From: Prototheca cutis
Lineage: Eukaryota; Chlorophyta; Trebouxiophyceae; Chlorellales; Chlorellaceae
Assembly: GCA_002897115.2 (NCBI GenBank)
Contig: BCIH01000011.1
Coordinates: 342,804-406,803 of the forward strand
Reading direction: 5' to 3'
DNA length: 64,000 bases
This document shows positions 48,326 through 60,630 of this stretch, piece after piece. The position numbers and the translations under genes are program-made. Each line of letters opens with the position of its first letter. Position 1 is the first letter of the stretch. The notes below the pieces were generated by a model. That model was not told the DNA's origin. It ran no database searches and saw nothing but the letters and a program-made list of their open reading frames with translations.

Positions 48326-49040
48326 TAGCAATCGTCACAGGCTTGAAAAATGGAGAGTCGTCGGAGGGATGCACGGCTCTCTTGGACAATACGTGGCAGA
48401 AAAAAACTGTGTCGGCCAGGCAAGCATGTGGGTAGTGCTGGCTGGTCGTGAGGGATCTACAGAAATTGCCCGAGAATAGGGCTGCTTGGGAGGCATCCAT
48501 TGATACAGGTATCGTCCACATGCCGTCAAATGTCGATGGCTCAAGTCAGGGGAGGCGGCAACAGCGTTGGAGGCAGGGTGCAATCCCAGGAACGGAATGG
48601 ACTGCTGCCCTCCCACGCGCCTTGCCCCCCCCCCCCAGCCAAACAAGAAGAACGGCAATTATGCAATGGATTTTGCATATGCAAAGCATGGCAGACCCCA
48701 GCGCGGGGCGGGTTGCGCCGTGGGCCCGGCTGAAAGAGGGGGTCCGGCCCATCAGGTACCAAGGAGGCAGTACAGAGGTATGAAAAATAATGCAGGCAGA
48801 AATGTGGGGCTACTGAACATTGCCCTGGAAACGAGCAGCCGTGTGCCTTGCCTCCGGCCTGCCGGCGACCTCGCCATGGGGACGGTGCCGAGCTGGGGGC
48901 ACGGGGACTCAAACAGGCACTGGATGGCATAATATCAGACCAAGGCTGAAACAAAATGGTCTGCAGGGACTGTCTCGCACTCGTGCGCGCGTGTGCATGC
49001 ATGCAGCGCGTCGCCCCTGTCGTGGGGGCGAAGTCCGTTA
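48326..49040. other. Convergent 3' region PIG-U / B3 factor
   Basis: 715 bp without a convincing gene. It includes a C run near 48627. Short ORFs on both strands lack any recognisable motif. Confidence 0.4.
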
Positions 49041-50193
49041 TTAGCAGGCGGGCTGGTCGAGCAGCGGGCCTGGGCGGTAGGAGCCGCTTGTTTGCAGAGG
49101 CACGCGCCAGAGCATCCACAGTACCTCGCCGTCGGGCGAAGCACCATGCATGCGCCGCACTGCCAGCGCGCCATACGAGGCTTTCGGCCTCGTCGGCAGG
49201 CTGCCGGGGGCGGGGGTCGCCGAAACCGACGGCTCACGCATCGGTGCCNACTCGCCGGAGCCCACGCGGCGCATACTGCCATCGTCCTCGCTGCTCGAGT
49301 CCGGCCCCGTCGGCAGCATGCGCGCGAGGCCCATCGAGAAGGGGTCACGCTGCCGGGGGTTCAGCTTGGGAGGTCCCGCGGCGCAGTCGCACGGCCCGCC
49401 CCGCCGCTGGCCGGGGATGTCGGGCTCGGGCAGCCTGCCATTGGCANTGGTCTTTTCCAAGGCCGCGGCATAGGCGCAGCAGCTCTCCCGGTCGGTGCGC
49501 AGGACAAGCCAGTTGCCCTGCTCGCAGATGGCCAGCCAGTTGCCGGGCTGCAGACCATGCTCGTGCACAAACTTGGCTGCAGGTTGAAGATGGGGGTGTG
49601 AAGGTGGTGGATTAGCAGGGATTTGAGCAAAAGAAAGCATGCTCCAAGTATCGAGCCATTTATGAGAGAATAAAGATCGTCGCCTTGGCCGAGCGTGTTT
49701 TCTCACGAAGCCTAGCTCACTTCCCCCGGTCACCGCACCCGTGTTCTCGAGGACATAGGTCGCACGGCCCTGACTTGAGACCACATTATGCCAAATCTTC
49801 ATCTGGAAGGACCAGAGCTTGCCGTTGGAGTCGTACATTTGCTGTGTGGTTTTGGGGGGAGGGGTGATTACGATTCGGGATTAGGGTTTTGCGTTGTGCC
49901 CAGGTGCGCCCAGGGTGGCTGTGCTGGGGCGTGCTGAGTCAGCCAAGCCCAGCGGCACGATGCCCTAGTGGCACACCGGCCCCCTCGCGCACCAGGGGTA
50001 TCGCCGGAGCGGGCCCGCCCGAGCGGGGCCTGGGGCTCTGAGGCCCGGCACCGCCCAGGCGAAGCAAGCGAGGCAGGCAGTTCACCACCTGCGCTCTGGG
50101 AAGGACCAGCCGGCCAGACTTGGCGATGTCCGTCGTGACGTCGCTGTGCGTCAGAACCTTTGAGCACAGCACGGTGACCGAGGATGACTCCAT
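49041..50193 (-). CDS. B3-domain transcription factor
   Basis: DNA-binding factor of the plant B3 superfamily (ABI3/VAL-like). The ATG at 50193 starts the domain almost at once: 'VLCSKVLTHSDVTTDIAKSG', then 'RLVLPRAQVVNCLPRL', the first strands with the S/K residues that contact DNA. The second exon (about 49838-49740) reads 'YDSNGKLWSFQMKIWHN' and 'ATYVLENTG'; the third (about 49579-49041) 'KFVHEHGLQPGNWLAI', completing the B3 fold. After the domain there is a low-complexity Pro/Arg/Ser tail of about 130 aa without a second domain. The linker between the first two exons may be long. Two Ns lie in the tail. Single B3 factors are known across green algae; the target is not predictable. Confidence 0.82.
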
Positions 50194-51515
50194 TCTAGAC
50201 TACAAGCATTAAGAACAGTTCCGCTCGGTGTTCAAGCAATCGGCAGGGCGACGCTGTGCCCTTGCCAGCCCTTCCAGGCCGGGCAGGCTTGGAAGCCGGA
50301 GGGGCTAGATGCGGCGCTCAAAAGCAATGCGCTGAAGCTTGAAATATCACCCGCAAGCTCTATAGGACTTGTTAAGGACGATGCCACGAGGGTTGGCTCA
50401 TATTTGGCTGCAACCTGCGGCAGTTCCCCTGGACCATTCGTTCATAGTTTCACTTGCCTTCGCCAGGCGGCATGTTTTCCTCCGCGAATTGGATTGAACG
50501 CGGAGTGGCCAACATCGTATCGCCCGCATTGCACATTCGTGCCGCATGAAAGACCTCAGCGAAATAACGTGGATGATCATGCATGATCCACAGTGGCCGC
50601 CTAGTGTGCAGATCATGCCCGACGACGTCGCGGACGGGTTTGTGCGGCGACGTCGGCTGGACGCTCTCCTCGAGGGGCCGCGGGCCCCTCGACGGTGCCG
50701 CCTGTAGCTTGTAAAACTGGGTTCCATGATCGCAATGGCGTGCCGCCAACTCCCGGCAACTGGAGTGCTATGTTTTCCATGCCGAGGTCTGGGGCCTCGT
50801 CCTCCGGGTCGACCTGGGGAGCACGAGTGGGCACAGCGTCGTCAGGGAATCTATGGGGTATGCGCCCAAATGTTGTGTCAGTTTTGTGGAGCGCTCGCAT
50901 GTCTTGCATAGACATAGACACCGGTTTAGAGTGCCGATCGCTGGCACTGGCCAACCCGGCGTCCTGCCGGCCAGATGATCGTGCGAACCAGCGTCTTGCT
51001 GCGTTCCGACGAACGACAGCCTTGGACCCGCCGCTCGATATCACAACGCATTCACATTGCGCCACAAGTACATTCTTACCTTGATACGAGGCCGCGGCGC
51101 TGTTTTGGCGAGGCATGGGGTGGACTGGGGTGTGGCCGATAACGTCAACCTGGCGCCTGGGGTGCAAGTGGCCGACTCGCCTGCGGAACAGGCGTGTACG
51201 GGCAGGGTTTACGTTTCGATGCTCAACGGGATTATGTTTCTTGGAGTATGACAAACCATCATCGAGCGTTTTGCAAGGCTTGTCAATTCACGTCGGGGAA
51301 TGCGTGCCATGCCGACCCCAAACCCACCTGGGGTTTGGAGCCCCGGGCCCAGACGAGATCTCTTCTGGGTGGACGGCCCAGCTCCTCTGGGCCGAGCTCC
51401 CGTGCCTGCACAGAGCACCATGCGGCATGTGCTGTCAACAGTGCCTGCTTCTGCAAAACATGCGCACATAGACACTTTCAGGTCCTGCCACAACAAAGAA
51501 TGGTCGTAGATCAGA
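50194..51515. other. Unassigned 1.3 kb between B3 and CAP-D3 genes
   Basis: I see no gene I can support. A 213-codon open frame on the minus strand (50613-51254) and overlapping + frames have no family motif and mixed codon use. The stretch should hold the B3 promoter and the CAP-D3 3' UTR, with perhaps an orphan exon or old mobile-element debris. Confidence 0.4.
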
Positions 51516-54500
51516 TTAGGAGGCTCCCCCGCTCGTACCCATGGCAGGCGTGCGCGGCACTCCTCCCTGCACCTCGTCGACAGCGGCACTGCCAGGCTGT
51601 GCCCCGGAAGGAGCTGGGCTGGCAAGCGCTGCCGCCGCGGACTCGGCGCTGGCCGCACCTGGCACGGCTGATGCAGGCGTCGGTGCAGCAGCCGCGGCAG
51701 CCGCAGCGGCCTCCGCCTGGCGCATGTCGTACAACAGCTCTTTTGCCAGCGTCCGATCGGCCACGAGGATGTCCTCAAGCTACAATCGAGTGCTTGAACG
51801 TTGTTTTGGGCTGACGAGTGGCACATGAGGAAGACTCCAGGGAAGCGGGTTGCGCCCTAGCATGGAGTGAGCCACAGGCAGGCCAAAATCCACGCATACT
51901 GCCAAGTCTTCACAATCCATTCGCTTAGCTCCAACAGCCATAACACAGAAAACAATGGGCATGCTCCCCCCCACCCCCTCCCACACACAAAACAAGGACT
52001 CACCTCGTCACGATGATCTTTGAGCAAGGCTCGGGCCGCGAGCATGAGCGTGCCGAGGAGAGGGGAGCGTGCGGAGCGCAATGCGGCACGCAGCGAAACA
52101 ATCACAGGCACCACACTCTCGACGAGGTGCTTGCGCGCCAGGGCCGACACCAGTTTTCCCCGTGCGGCGCCCATGGCGGCGGCTGCGACGGCGGCCGCAC
52201 CGCCGTCGGCTTCGTCCCCGTCGGCGTCGCGGGCGCCACGGCCCGTCGCCGCGGCGACGCGCATGGCCGGGGAGCCCAGCACGCGCAGCGCATCGCCCAG
52301 CACTTCGTCCACCGNGGGATCGCCCAGCCTCAGCGCGCCCTCCGCCGCGGGGCCCAGCACCTCGGCGCACAAGCGTGCAGCGCTGGCAAACCGGTGTTCA
52401 GGCGTCATGCGGCGGAGCAGGGCCGCGTACAGTGCGGCTCTGGCCGCGCGGGCTCGGACCGACGGTCCCCGGAGCTCGCGCCGCAGCGAGTGTGGGTCGG
52501 ACGCAGCGTCCAAGGCCAGGCACGCCGCAACCCCGGGCGCTGCACCGGGGCCTTCCCGACACTCGTTCAGTACAAACATCAACTCCAGGAAATGGTTGTA
52601 AGCCAGGTTGGGCGCCTGCATGTGTGTGCGCGTGTGAAAGAGGGGGTTAGGGGGGGGGGTAAGTGGGTGGGTGCAGGGGGTGGCGGGGCCGGGGCAGGTG
52701 GACAAGTCAGCCAGCGGATCACTGCCTTTTGAAAACATCCTGGCAGCAGACGCGTGCTGTGCAACCCCCCAAAAACATCACACCTGGGAAGAAAGCGCGT
52801 CGCCAAGGAGATACTCCGCCATGGCCATGACGCGCGGCGAGCTGTCCACCAGGGCAAGGAGGAAACGATGGAACAGTGGGCCCCGCCACTTGACATAGTC
52901 CTGCATGCATGGGGATCCTCATCGCCAGTTACGGGCCAGACGTCTCTCCGTACTCAAACACCTCCAGCGCATGAAGAGCAGCAACCTCCGCCCACTCACA
53001 AGCCCCAACAGTCTCTTGCCTTTTGGAGGAGGTTGGCGAGCAAGGCGAGCGCTTGACCCCGGACGAGCTCGTTCTCATCGGACACGCAGGCGGCCAGGCT
53101 AGGCAGGTGTCCGTCCACCAGGGCGGTGAACCGGACCATCAGGTCTGCCAGGGCCAACATAACGTTATTGCGCACCGCCGGGGACGACGCACCGCGCGCC
53201 ATCTGTGCCAACAGTGGCACACACCGGGCTGCCAAACCCTCGTCAGCCAGGCATGCCTTGCCCAGCGCCGTCCAGGCGTGCGCCTGCACGTGGTCCGGCA
53301 CGCGAACGGGGGCGGCGATGCCTTGCCCTGCAGACCCGGCTGCCGGGGCCAGATCCTCCGCTGCCAGGGCCTGGATCAGGGTCAGATGCTCGGCGACAAA
53401 GGCAGCAAGCTGGCTACGGCCGCCACGTGCAGCGGAAGGGGTGGTGCCGCCCGACGATGAGGCACTGTCGCCGGCACCAATCCCCAGCAGGGCCAACTCC
53501 CCCAGAGTGAACAGTGCAGCCACGGCCCAGCGAGCGTCAAGTGCATCGGAAGCTTTCTTTGCAGCGTTAACATCTTCACATTCGCCATCGCCGTCCCGTG
53601 AGCGCGCAAGGGCGTACCCGCGCAGCAGTCCCCCCGCCGTGGTGGCGAGCTTGGCCTCCCATCCATCCAGACCCGCGGCCGCCGCACTTTCTTTCCCGGC
53701 ATGCCGGCCGGTCAGCGCCGTGGCCAGACGGGACGCGGCCTGCACGTGACCCCGGATCACCTCGGGGTCCAGGGTCAGGCGCTGCAGCGCCCCCAGGAGT
53801 TTACAGGCCAGCGCCGTGGCTTCCTTGGCTGGGAAGCCGGCGCTGGCGTTGGACACCGCTGTCAGCAGCAGCGGCGCCACGCCCGCCGGTAAACCAGAAT
53901 GACTCCCACTCCCATCGCCCACCGCATCTTGCCAGGTGGCGTAGAGAAACTGCCAGGGCAGACCCTCAGCGTCAAGGTCTGACAAAGCAGCGACGAGGCG
54001 CCACGCGCCGCGTGCCGTGTCCGGCTGGCTCGCCATCTGGCACAGCCCGCGGTAGACGGCTGCATACGGAGCACGAGGATTGCCAGAGGGGTTGGAGGCA
54101 CCGCGACGGCGCAGTGCTTCCAGTGCAAGACGCAGGCAGGTGGCGCCCGCAGTGCCGACGTCGCCCAGCGCACGCAGCAGCGGCCGGACGTTGTCTGCCG
54201 CCCGCTGCTTCGCCGCGGATGAAGATGCGTTTGTGGGGGCACCGCCAGCTGGTGCCCCAAATGCACCGCCACCAAGCACGGCCAGCGGGGCAAGGACCCG
54301 GGCAGCGAGCGTGTCGAGCGTGGCGTCGACGACACCGACCTCTGGGTCCCGGGCAAGGGGCAGAGCAGATTTGACCCAGAGCGGCGCGGCGAGGTCGGGT
54401 GAGGCCTCGAGCAGCGCCGCCAACGCACCCAGCGCGGCTCGCCGGACGCTGACCAGACCGTCGCTCAGTGCCCCATCCAGGGTCGCGAGATCGGCTGCCC

Positions 54501-56781
54501 CGGGGGGAAGCGGTTCGCGGCGGCTGGCACGCAGGCTGAGCAGCGCAGCCAGCAGGCCCACCGCCGCACGCCGCACCGCGCCACGCTCGTCGGTCGCACG
54601 CCGCCGCGCCGTGGCCAGCAGCCACTCCAGGCCCTGTGCCGCGTCGTACCCCGGGGCACAGGTCTTCGTCGCAGGCATGGTGTAATGGCACGTCCGCCGC
54701 ACAGCTGTGCAGTTGCAGTTGTTTGTCGTCGTGGAAGAACCATCGCGTGCTGCACCAGAGGGCGTTGACATACCCATTTTCCCACCGGCCGTTGGCCTCT
54801 GAGCGACAGTGGTCTGGGCCATGGGCGTAGCCCCTGGCTCGCCTGCGGCGGCGGGTGACACGAGGAACGACGGAGAAGCCAGCGGTCCGCCGGGCGTCCG
54901 CCCGACGACTTCGTCCTGCCGCTGCAGCCGGACTTCATGCGCTGCGCCCAGGGCCGCCAGGAACCGAGCCTCCTCCACGCTGGACGCGCCGTTGTGCGAA
55001 CTCGCCGAACCCAGCGCCATCGCCAACGCACTCAGCGCACGGGCCCGCACGCCCGCGGCCTTGTCAGCGCATCGCTGCGCCAGCACTGCCAGGCAGATGG
55101 TGCCGGGCGGCGCTGCCACCAGCGGCGCATCGCCGACGCCACGAACCGCAGCCGCAGGCGTCGTCGTTGCCGCCGCCGCATGTGCGCTCACTTCAAAAGG
55201 CTCCTCCATGGCGCCCAACAGCGCAGGAGCAAGCTCCACTGACATCATTCGCTGGCTCACCTGTTTGGGTTTTCTCTTTTTGGAAGTGACGAGTGGAGCA
55301 TGCTTTTGCGTTCTCGTGAGCAAGCATCAGGGATGGAACGTTTTGCCTGTTTCTCAGGGGTACGCCCACATCATGTCATCCACTCCACTCCACTGCCCTG
55401 CTCCCCAACGACATCAGCCGAACCCCGGCCACACACGAGCACCTTGGGCGTGCGGGACAGGCGGGCGGTGAAAACAACAAAGGCCTCCCATTCTTCGGCG
55501 GGCAGCAGGGCCAGGAGCGCAAGCGCCTGCTCCACCGCTGCCGCCCGAGCCTCGGCCCGGTCGTTGGCCTTGAGCACCAGAGCCCGAGCCAGTGCCGCCA
55601 CCGCCTCGGTCGCAGCCCCGGGGGCACGGGTGAGCGCCGCGCGCGCAAAGTCCACCAGCCGCCGACCGGCCTCGCCACCGCGGCCGGGTTTGGTGGCACC
55701 GGACCCTGCAGGGACGTGTGCCGCGGACAGACACCGGAAAGTCTGTGCAAACCGCTCGCGGGCGCTGCCGTGCAGGGGCTGCAGCGAGGCAAGCAGGCCC
55801 GCATATGCCAGCTCTGAAAGAGCCGCGTCACCGCTCCGGCACGCCACCTGTGTCAATGTTCTTGTCGTCGTTAAGCATGATTCGGAGCCATTTGTGGCCA
55901 AGCAAGCACCCAGGGATGCCATCACTGCCCCATCCAACACCCGAAGCACTCCGTCACACATCCAACCCTTCTCCCTCCTCCCCCGTATCACTGCGCTGAC
56001 CTCCACAAGGGTGTTGGTGAGGTCCTGCACCAAGTCCGGCAAGTCGGCGAAGCCGGTTCCTTCCAGCATCCGGGCAAATGCCGCCAGGCTGCGACCCAAA
56101 ATCGCCACCTTGGCGGCCAAGCCGGCGTGGTCGCCGGTACCTCCCTTCCGGCTGCCACCGTCCGCTGCCTCAAAGTCCATATCTGTCGCGTCCTGTGTGG
56201 GGCCTCGCCTGCCCTGCTTGCTGGCAGCTGGGCCTTTTTTCCCGCTTTCCTCGATCGCTGCCAGGGTGCCCCGGACCCAGGCGAGGTAAGCAGAGCACAG
56301 CACACGGTCCATGAGCCCACGAACCTGGCAAAGAGAATGGGGTATGCCGTGCTGCTCAGCTGCTGCTCAAGGCGGCGTGCACACCCGATGGTGATGCCGG
56401 GCACCCGTCTGCACCTGTCATCCGTTTTGTGTCCCACCAATGCAAATCCAGTCCTCCCATCAGCAAGTGACTCACCGGGCATCCTGGGATATCTGCGAGT
56501 GAAAAGCTGAGATCCACGGCCTCCGTCGCCGGGCAAGGGTCCCCAAAGGTGATGGTGCAGCAGAGTGCTCTGGAGAGGGTGGCCAGCGTGACCCCTGCAG
56601 CCTGCAGACCCTCCCAGAAAGAAGCATCGGCGCTGCGCAGCCCCAAAGCGACATCCCCCAGATCTATGTCTGGCAAATTGGTCGTCAGAATGCTCCGGAT
56701 CTCATCCTCGCCGGTTTGGGGGCCCTGGAGTTGTTCGCCCAGCCGCGACAGACAGCCAAGTCCTTCCTGCGCGAGCTGCAT
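51516..56781 (-). CDS. NCAPD3: Condensin-2 subunit D3 (CAP-D3)
   Basis: HEAT-repeat subunit of condensin II, which compacts chromosomes. Starts at ATG 56781 with 'MQLAQEGLGCLSRL'. The large exons 56312-55371 and about 55257-53030 are almost entirely helical repeats. The diagnostic Cnd1-type block is near 53270-53030: 'AWTALGKACLADEGLAARC', 'VRNNVMLALADLMVRF' and 'LVRGQALALLANLLQ'. The next exon gives 'WRGPLFHRFLLALVDSSP' (about 52890), and the following one 'NLAYNHFLELMFVLNEC'. This order matches D3, not D2. The C-terminus (51764-51516) is a 'RTLAKELLYDMRQAEA' helix and an Ala/Pro-rich tail. The helical repeats are Ala-rich, reflecting GC bias. The protein is roughly 1400 aa. Confidence 0.88.
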
Positions 56782-57196
56782 TGCAGCCGGGTCAATCCCC
56801 TCTCAGGGTGCACTAATACCCTCTCTTGATGTTCATCGAACATTTAAAACAGAGTAGTCGTTTGGGATGCTCGTTCGAAGCACATCGCGTGGTCCTCACT
56901 CCGCTGAGCTGTCCCCACGGTTAGGTTCGAAAAGAGCGCGAGGGGAGATGCTCGGGGCGAGCAAGGGGGTGGTGATGCCAGCGCTGCGGTCGTCGGCCCT
57001 CCCTCCTCGCTCCAACACAGGAGCTGGATGTGGTTACACATGGGGTACATGTGAAGTCCATTGCAACATTATTCGGACAGCGCATTGCTTTGCATGTGAA
57101 CTGGCGCGCTGTCGTCACATCCGCTCTGGAAGATAACGGGTCGTGGACTGGGGAGTGCCGACTGAGCACCGGGGACGGAACTTGGATTCAAGCGCC
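56782..57196. promoter_or_regulatory. Divergent promoter region CAP-D3 / thioesterase
   Basis: 415 bp between start codons. No coding signature; expected to hold both promoters. Confidence 0.45.
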
Positions 57197-58732
57197 ATGA
57201 CTCTGTCAGAGCAAGAGATCCGCAACATAAATCTTATAGAGGTATGACGACCTGTTTGCTGCGCCGACTGACTGTCTGGAAATACTGGTGGGAGGGTAGG
57301 ACAGGCAAGCAATGCTCTGCATGTCTGACTGCGGTGCGACTCGAGCAGGGCATCGGACTGCAGCCCGCGCATGATGCGCGCATTCCATCAATGCAGTTGC
57401 TGGTAGAAGAGGCGGAAGCAGAGGGTCGGGACATCACCGAGCCTCCCCCTGACGCCCTCAACTGGTGGGTTCAGAGACCGGTGGTTGGGCGATGGTTGCT
57501 TGGGTGGTCGGTCAGACTGCAGTGCCCGCGGGGCCCTGCGCCAGATAGCTGTCCCTGCAGACCCGCACTCCTTTGCAAACTCCCCGCAACACACAGGACC
57601 GAGGAGCGGATCCGGAAGTACTTTGAGCACGGCCGGGACGTGGCGCCTGGCTTTCCTCCTCCTGAGGAAAGCCAGTTTGGGGCAGCCTTCCCCGGCCGGA
57701 CGCTGAGCCGCACGACATGTGAGCGGCCGCGACTGCTGGTCATCGCCTTTCACAATGCCGGCAGTGCCGAGGACATGTACACCAGCGAGGGCACGGGCAG
57801 CCGCCGGGCCCCGAGCCCGCTGCTGGACTGGTGTCGGGCAAACCAAGCCGAACTCCTGGCGCTCCAGCTGCCCGGCCGGGCGCTGCGGTCCAAGGAGCCA
57901 TTTGCGCGGTCTGCGCAGGAAGTCGCCGCAGCGCTGGTGCCCTTACTGGGCTCCCGCATCGCCGCGACACCTTATGTCCTCGTGGGTCACAGTCTTGGGA
58001 CGTGGCTGGCTTATGAGTTTGCAGCAGCGTGTCGGGACGCGGGGCTGCCCCCGCCGATGAAGGCGTTTCTTTCGGCCCTCGCAGCGCCAGACATTCCCTT
58101 TGACCGCCGACCGTGGCGTCAGCAGGCGGGCCTGGATGAGGAAGATTTCAAGGACGAGTGCCGGGCCTGGGCTGTGAGCGAGCTCGTCTTCACAAAGGCC
58201 ATGTGGCCAACCTACCAGCCCATCATGCGAGCCGACTTCCGTCTGTTTGATGAGTATGAGCACCGCCGAGCTGGGGAGCCGCCGTTTAGCTTCCCCATCC
58301 ATGCATTTTGGGGCGTGGATGATTCCCGCATCTCCAAAGACCTCGTCGAGGTCTGTCGGTTGTTCATGCTGTTGGGTGTCGGGTGCTGGTTTCGGGGCTG
58401 GGCCTGTTAGCTGGTCTTTGTCTGGGCATGCTGAGCGCCGTGAGGGCCATGCTTCTGCATGACCCACAGGGCTGCCTGCAATCCGTTTGCTGTGGCTGTG
58501 GTGGGAGTTGCGGCTGTTTTGCCGTACGGTCCTGAATCAAGCAACACGCATTCAAAGCCAATCCGGCAAATGCATCCTTTTCCCTTGTTGCCTGCAGGGA
58601 TGGAGAAACTTCACCTCGGGGACCTTTGAACTTGACGCCATTCGTGGCAACCACCTGTGGATGCTGCAGCCAGAGGCCAAGCGGGCATGGCTTGCCGCCA
58701 TCGCCAGGGATCTTGAAGCCCTGCCCTGCTGA
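57197..58732 (+). CDS. Type II thioesterase (GrsT-like alpha/beta hydrolase)
   Basis: Type II thioesterases release or edit acyl chains on carrier proteins of fatty-acid, polyketide or peptide synthases. Exon 1 (57197-57241) encodes 'MTLSEQEIRNINLIE'. A second exon (about 57396-57462) and the main exon (from about 57600) follow. The core shows 'LLVIAFHNAGSAEDMY' (oxyanion strand), 'LLALQLPGRALR' where related enzymes have QLPGR, the nucleophile elbow 'YVLVGHSLGTWLA', and the Asp in 'FWGVDDSRIS'. The last exon (about 58599-58732) contains 'FELDAIRGNHLWML' with the catalytic His. All three catalytic residues are present. The substrate is unknown; no carrier-protein synthase lies nearby. Confidence 0.85.
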
Positions 58733-59056
58733 ACGAGGCTGATGCAAACACATGATGAGAGAATAGGAGTTGCTTGGGCTTCAACCACTTTGTGGTGACA
58801 CCGCCGAGAAGGCTGCGTCCTGGTCGTGACAACACGAGGACAGCATGTGTTTTCCCGGGGCATGGAACTGCTCGTGAGTCGCCGAGCACTCCCGGCCAAC
58901 CGCCATGCGCGAATCATGCGACTCTGTTACAACTGTGTGTGCAGTCCATGGCCGGGGGCTCGCTGGACAAACTGCGGTCATCAAATGTGGCGCCTCTTAA
59001 ATGGGACAGCCGTAGAAACAATCCATCATGCACCGGCCATGTGAACAATCAACCAA
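58733..59056. other. Convergent 3' region thioesterase / tetraspanin-like
   Basis: 324 bp between stop codons without a gene; presumed 3' UTRs. Confidence 0.4.
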
Positions 59057-60178
59057 TCACATTTTGAACATTCTGTTGAAGAGAGAGGGCTTGATGGCCT
59101 GGTCATGGGAGAACTCGCCGTATTTCGTAGACATCTTCTTGTTCAGGCTGCATTATTGGTGGGGTGGCGGCATTGCTGAGTGGTGGCATGAAGAGGACAG
59201 GGATGCGCTGTGGACTGCTTCCCTGATAGCGTATCTACTGACCGACCCCCCCTTCCCAAACAAACAAAAAAGCAAACAGGATTCTGATAAACAATCAACC
59301 GCGCCCACCTGCGGCCGCCACTCTTTCCGTAGAGAGACGAAGGAGTCGGCCGCGAGATGTGCACTGGCGCCGGGGCTGGCGCGAAGGAGCCAGGCTCACC
59401 CAGCGACCGCGCGCCTCCAGTGTCCTGCCGTACCTTGACGCTCGTTGACAGTTCGTGCAGCGCTTCGGCATTGCGCACGCTGCGGGACAGCTGTCGCTCG
59501 GCGTCGTTCTCAAACTCTTTGTACTCGTCGTACACGGGCGGATGCCGGATGCGGAGGTAGACGGCAATGATCATGCCTATGGCCTGCAGGATCAACGTCA
59601 CAAGGAAGAAGTAACGACCAATCTCCAGAGCCGTGTGCACACCATCGTAACTGCAGGAAGTTGGTGGGTGGGAGCAAGGAGCGGGACTGAATGCTCCACG
59701 ATGATCGCGTCTCATCTCACTTGGCAATGCGCGTGCGCAGGCGCGGGTATGCAAACCCTGAGAAGCGTGTGGTGTGAAACATGCACAAGACAGGATCCTG
59801 CGTGATACAGGTGGTGGACGCGCCGCTCCCGTGGCCGTGCTATTGAGGGCGGGTATTGTGCTGCAAACAAGTCCCCTCCACCCCCCACCCCCCCAAAACA
59901 CAGATGCCCCGTATCCTGTCCCTGACACCCTTTCAAGCAATCCACGTAACCACCCACTTGTCCCAGGTGGGATCTTGTGATAGCTCGTAGTTGGCGATGT
60001 TGTTGACGGCGCCATCCAGGTTGAAGAACAGGGACAGGATGATGCCCAGCTGGGCCAACGTGAGCACTGCACCCAGAGTGAGGTAGAGTGACAGGCAAAA
60101 GCGCCAGCAGAACGAGCCGATCAGGCCGGCAAGTGCCACGATCGTGGCAAAGGTGCCCACGATGACCAGGCCTCTGCG

Positions 60179-60251
<73 letters not shown>

Positions 60252-60630
60252 TGTGGCATGGCATTGGAGGGCACGAACACAGCCAGAGGATGCATTGCAT
60301 CTGGGGCTCCCCACACGGCCGTCAGATGTGGCTCAGCGAGTGCGCCCACTCTCATGCTCGGTGGGGCTGGGCCCCCACCTCCCAGCCAGGCGTTCTGGCG
60401 GAGCACCCCATGGGCCACGCAGCACCGCGTCCAGTGAATCAGGCACACCCCGCCACCGACATGGGTATAGCTGTCTTGGGAGGGTTAACGAGGACGATGC
60501 CATAGATGATGAAGCCGAGGCCCGTGAGGAAGTTGATGAAGGCCACCACCCGGAGGGCGATGGCCGCAGGGCCTCGTTGCCGTCCACAAAACTCTGCGCA
60601 GCCCATGCTCGCGCCGCCCCTTTGTCCCAA
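59057..60630 (-). CDS. Tetraspanin-like membrane protein
   Basis: Four hydrophobic helices in the tetraspanin arrangement. The first exon (start ATG 60630 or 60606) has 'GCAEFCGRQRGPAAIALRVV' and 'FINFLTGLGFIIYGIVLV' (helix 1). The exon 60173-59945 has 'LVIVGTFATIVALAGLIGSF' (helix 2) and 'LYLTLGAVLTLAQLGIILSL' (helix 3), then a polar loop. The exon about 59650-59440 has 'EIGRYFFLVTLILQAIGMII' (helix 4) followed by a charged cytoplasmic tail. A last short exon ends 'SLFNRMFKM' with a TGA at 59057-59059. The large-loop cysteines (CCG) are not visible, so it may be a tetraspanin-like relative and not a canonical one. The intron before exon 2 contains a 67-G tract. Confidence 0.6.
60180..60246. 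repeat. 67-nt homopolymer G tract
   Basis: Uninterrupted G run on + (C on the coding strand), ending six bases from the acceptor of tetraspanin exon 2. A poly-Gly/poly-Pro ORF spans it but is an artefact. Confidence 0.95.

Noticed and set aside
50613..51254. 213-codon minus-strand ORF as a gene
   Set aside because: No family motif and no start or splice context that supports it; left as unassigned sequence.
53598..54374. 258-codon + strand ORF
   Set aside because: Shadow of the CAP-D3 HEAT repeats on the minus strand.
60144..60437. Poly-Gly protein
   Set aside because: Translation of the homopolymer G tract; no other coding signal.
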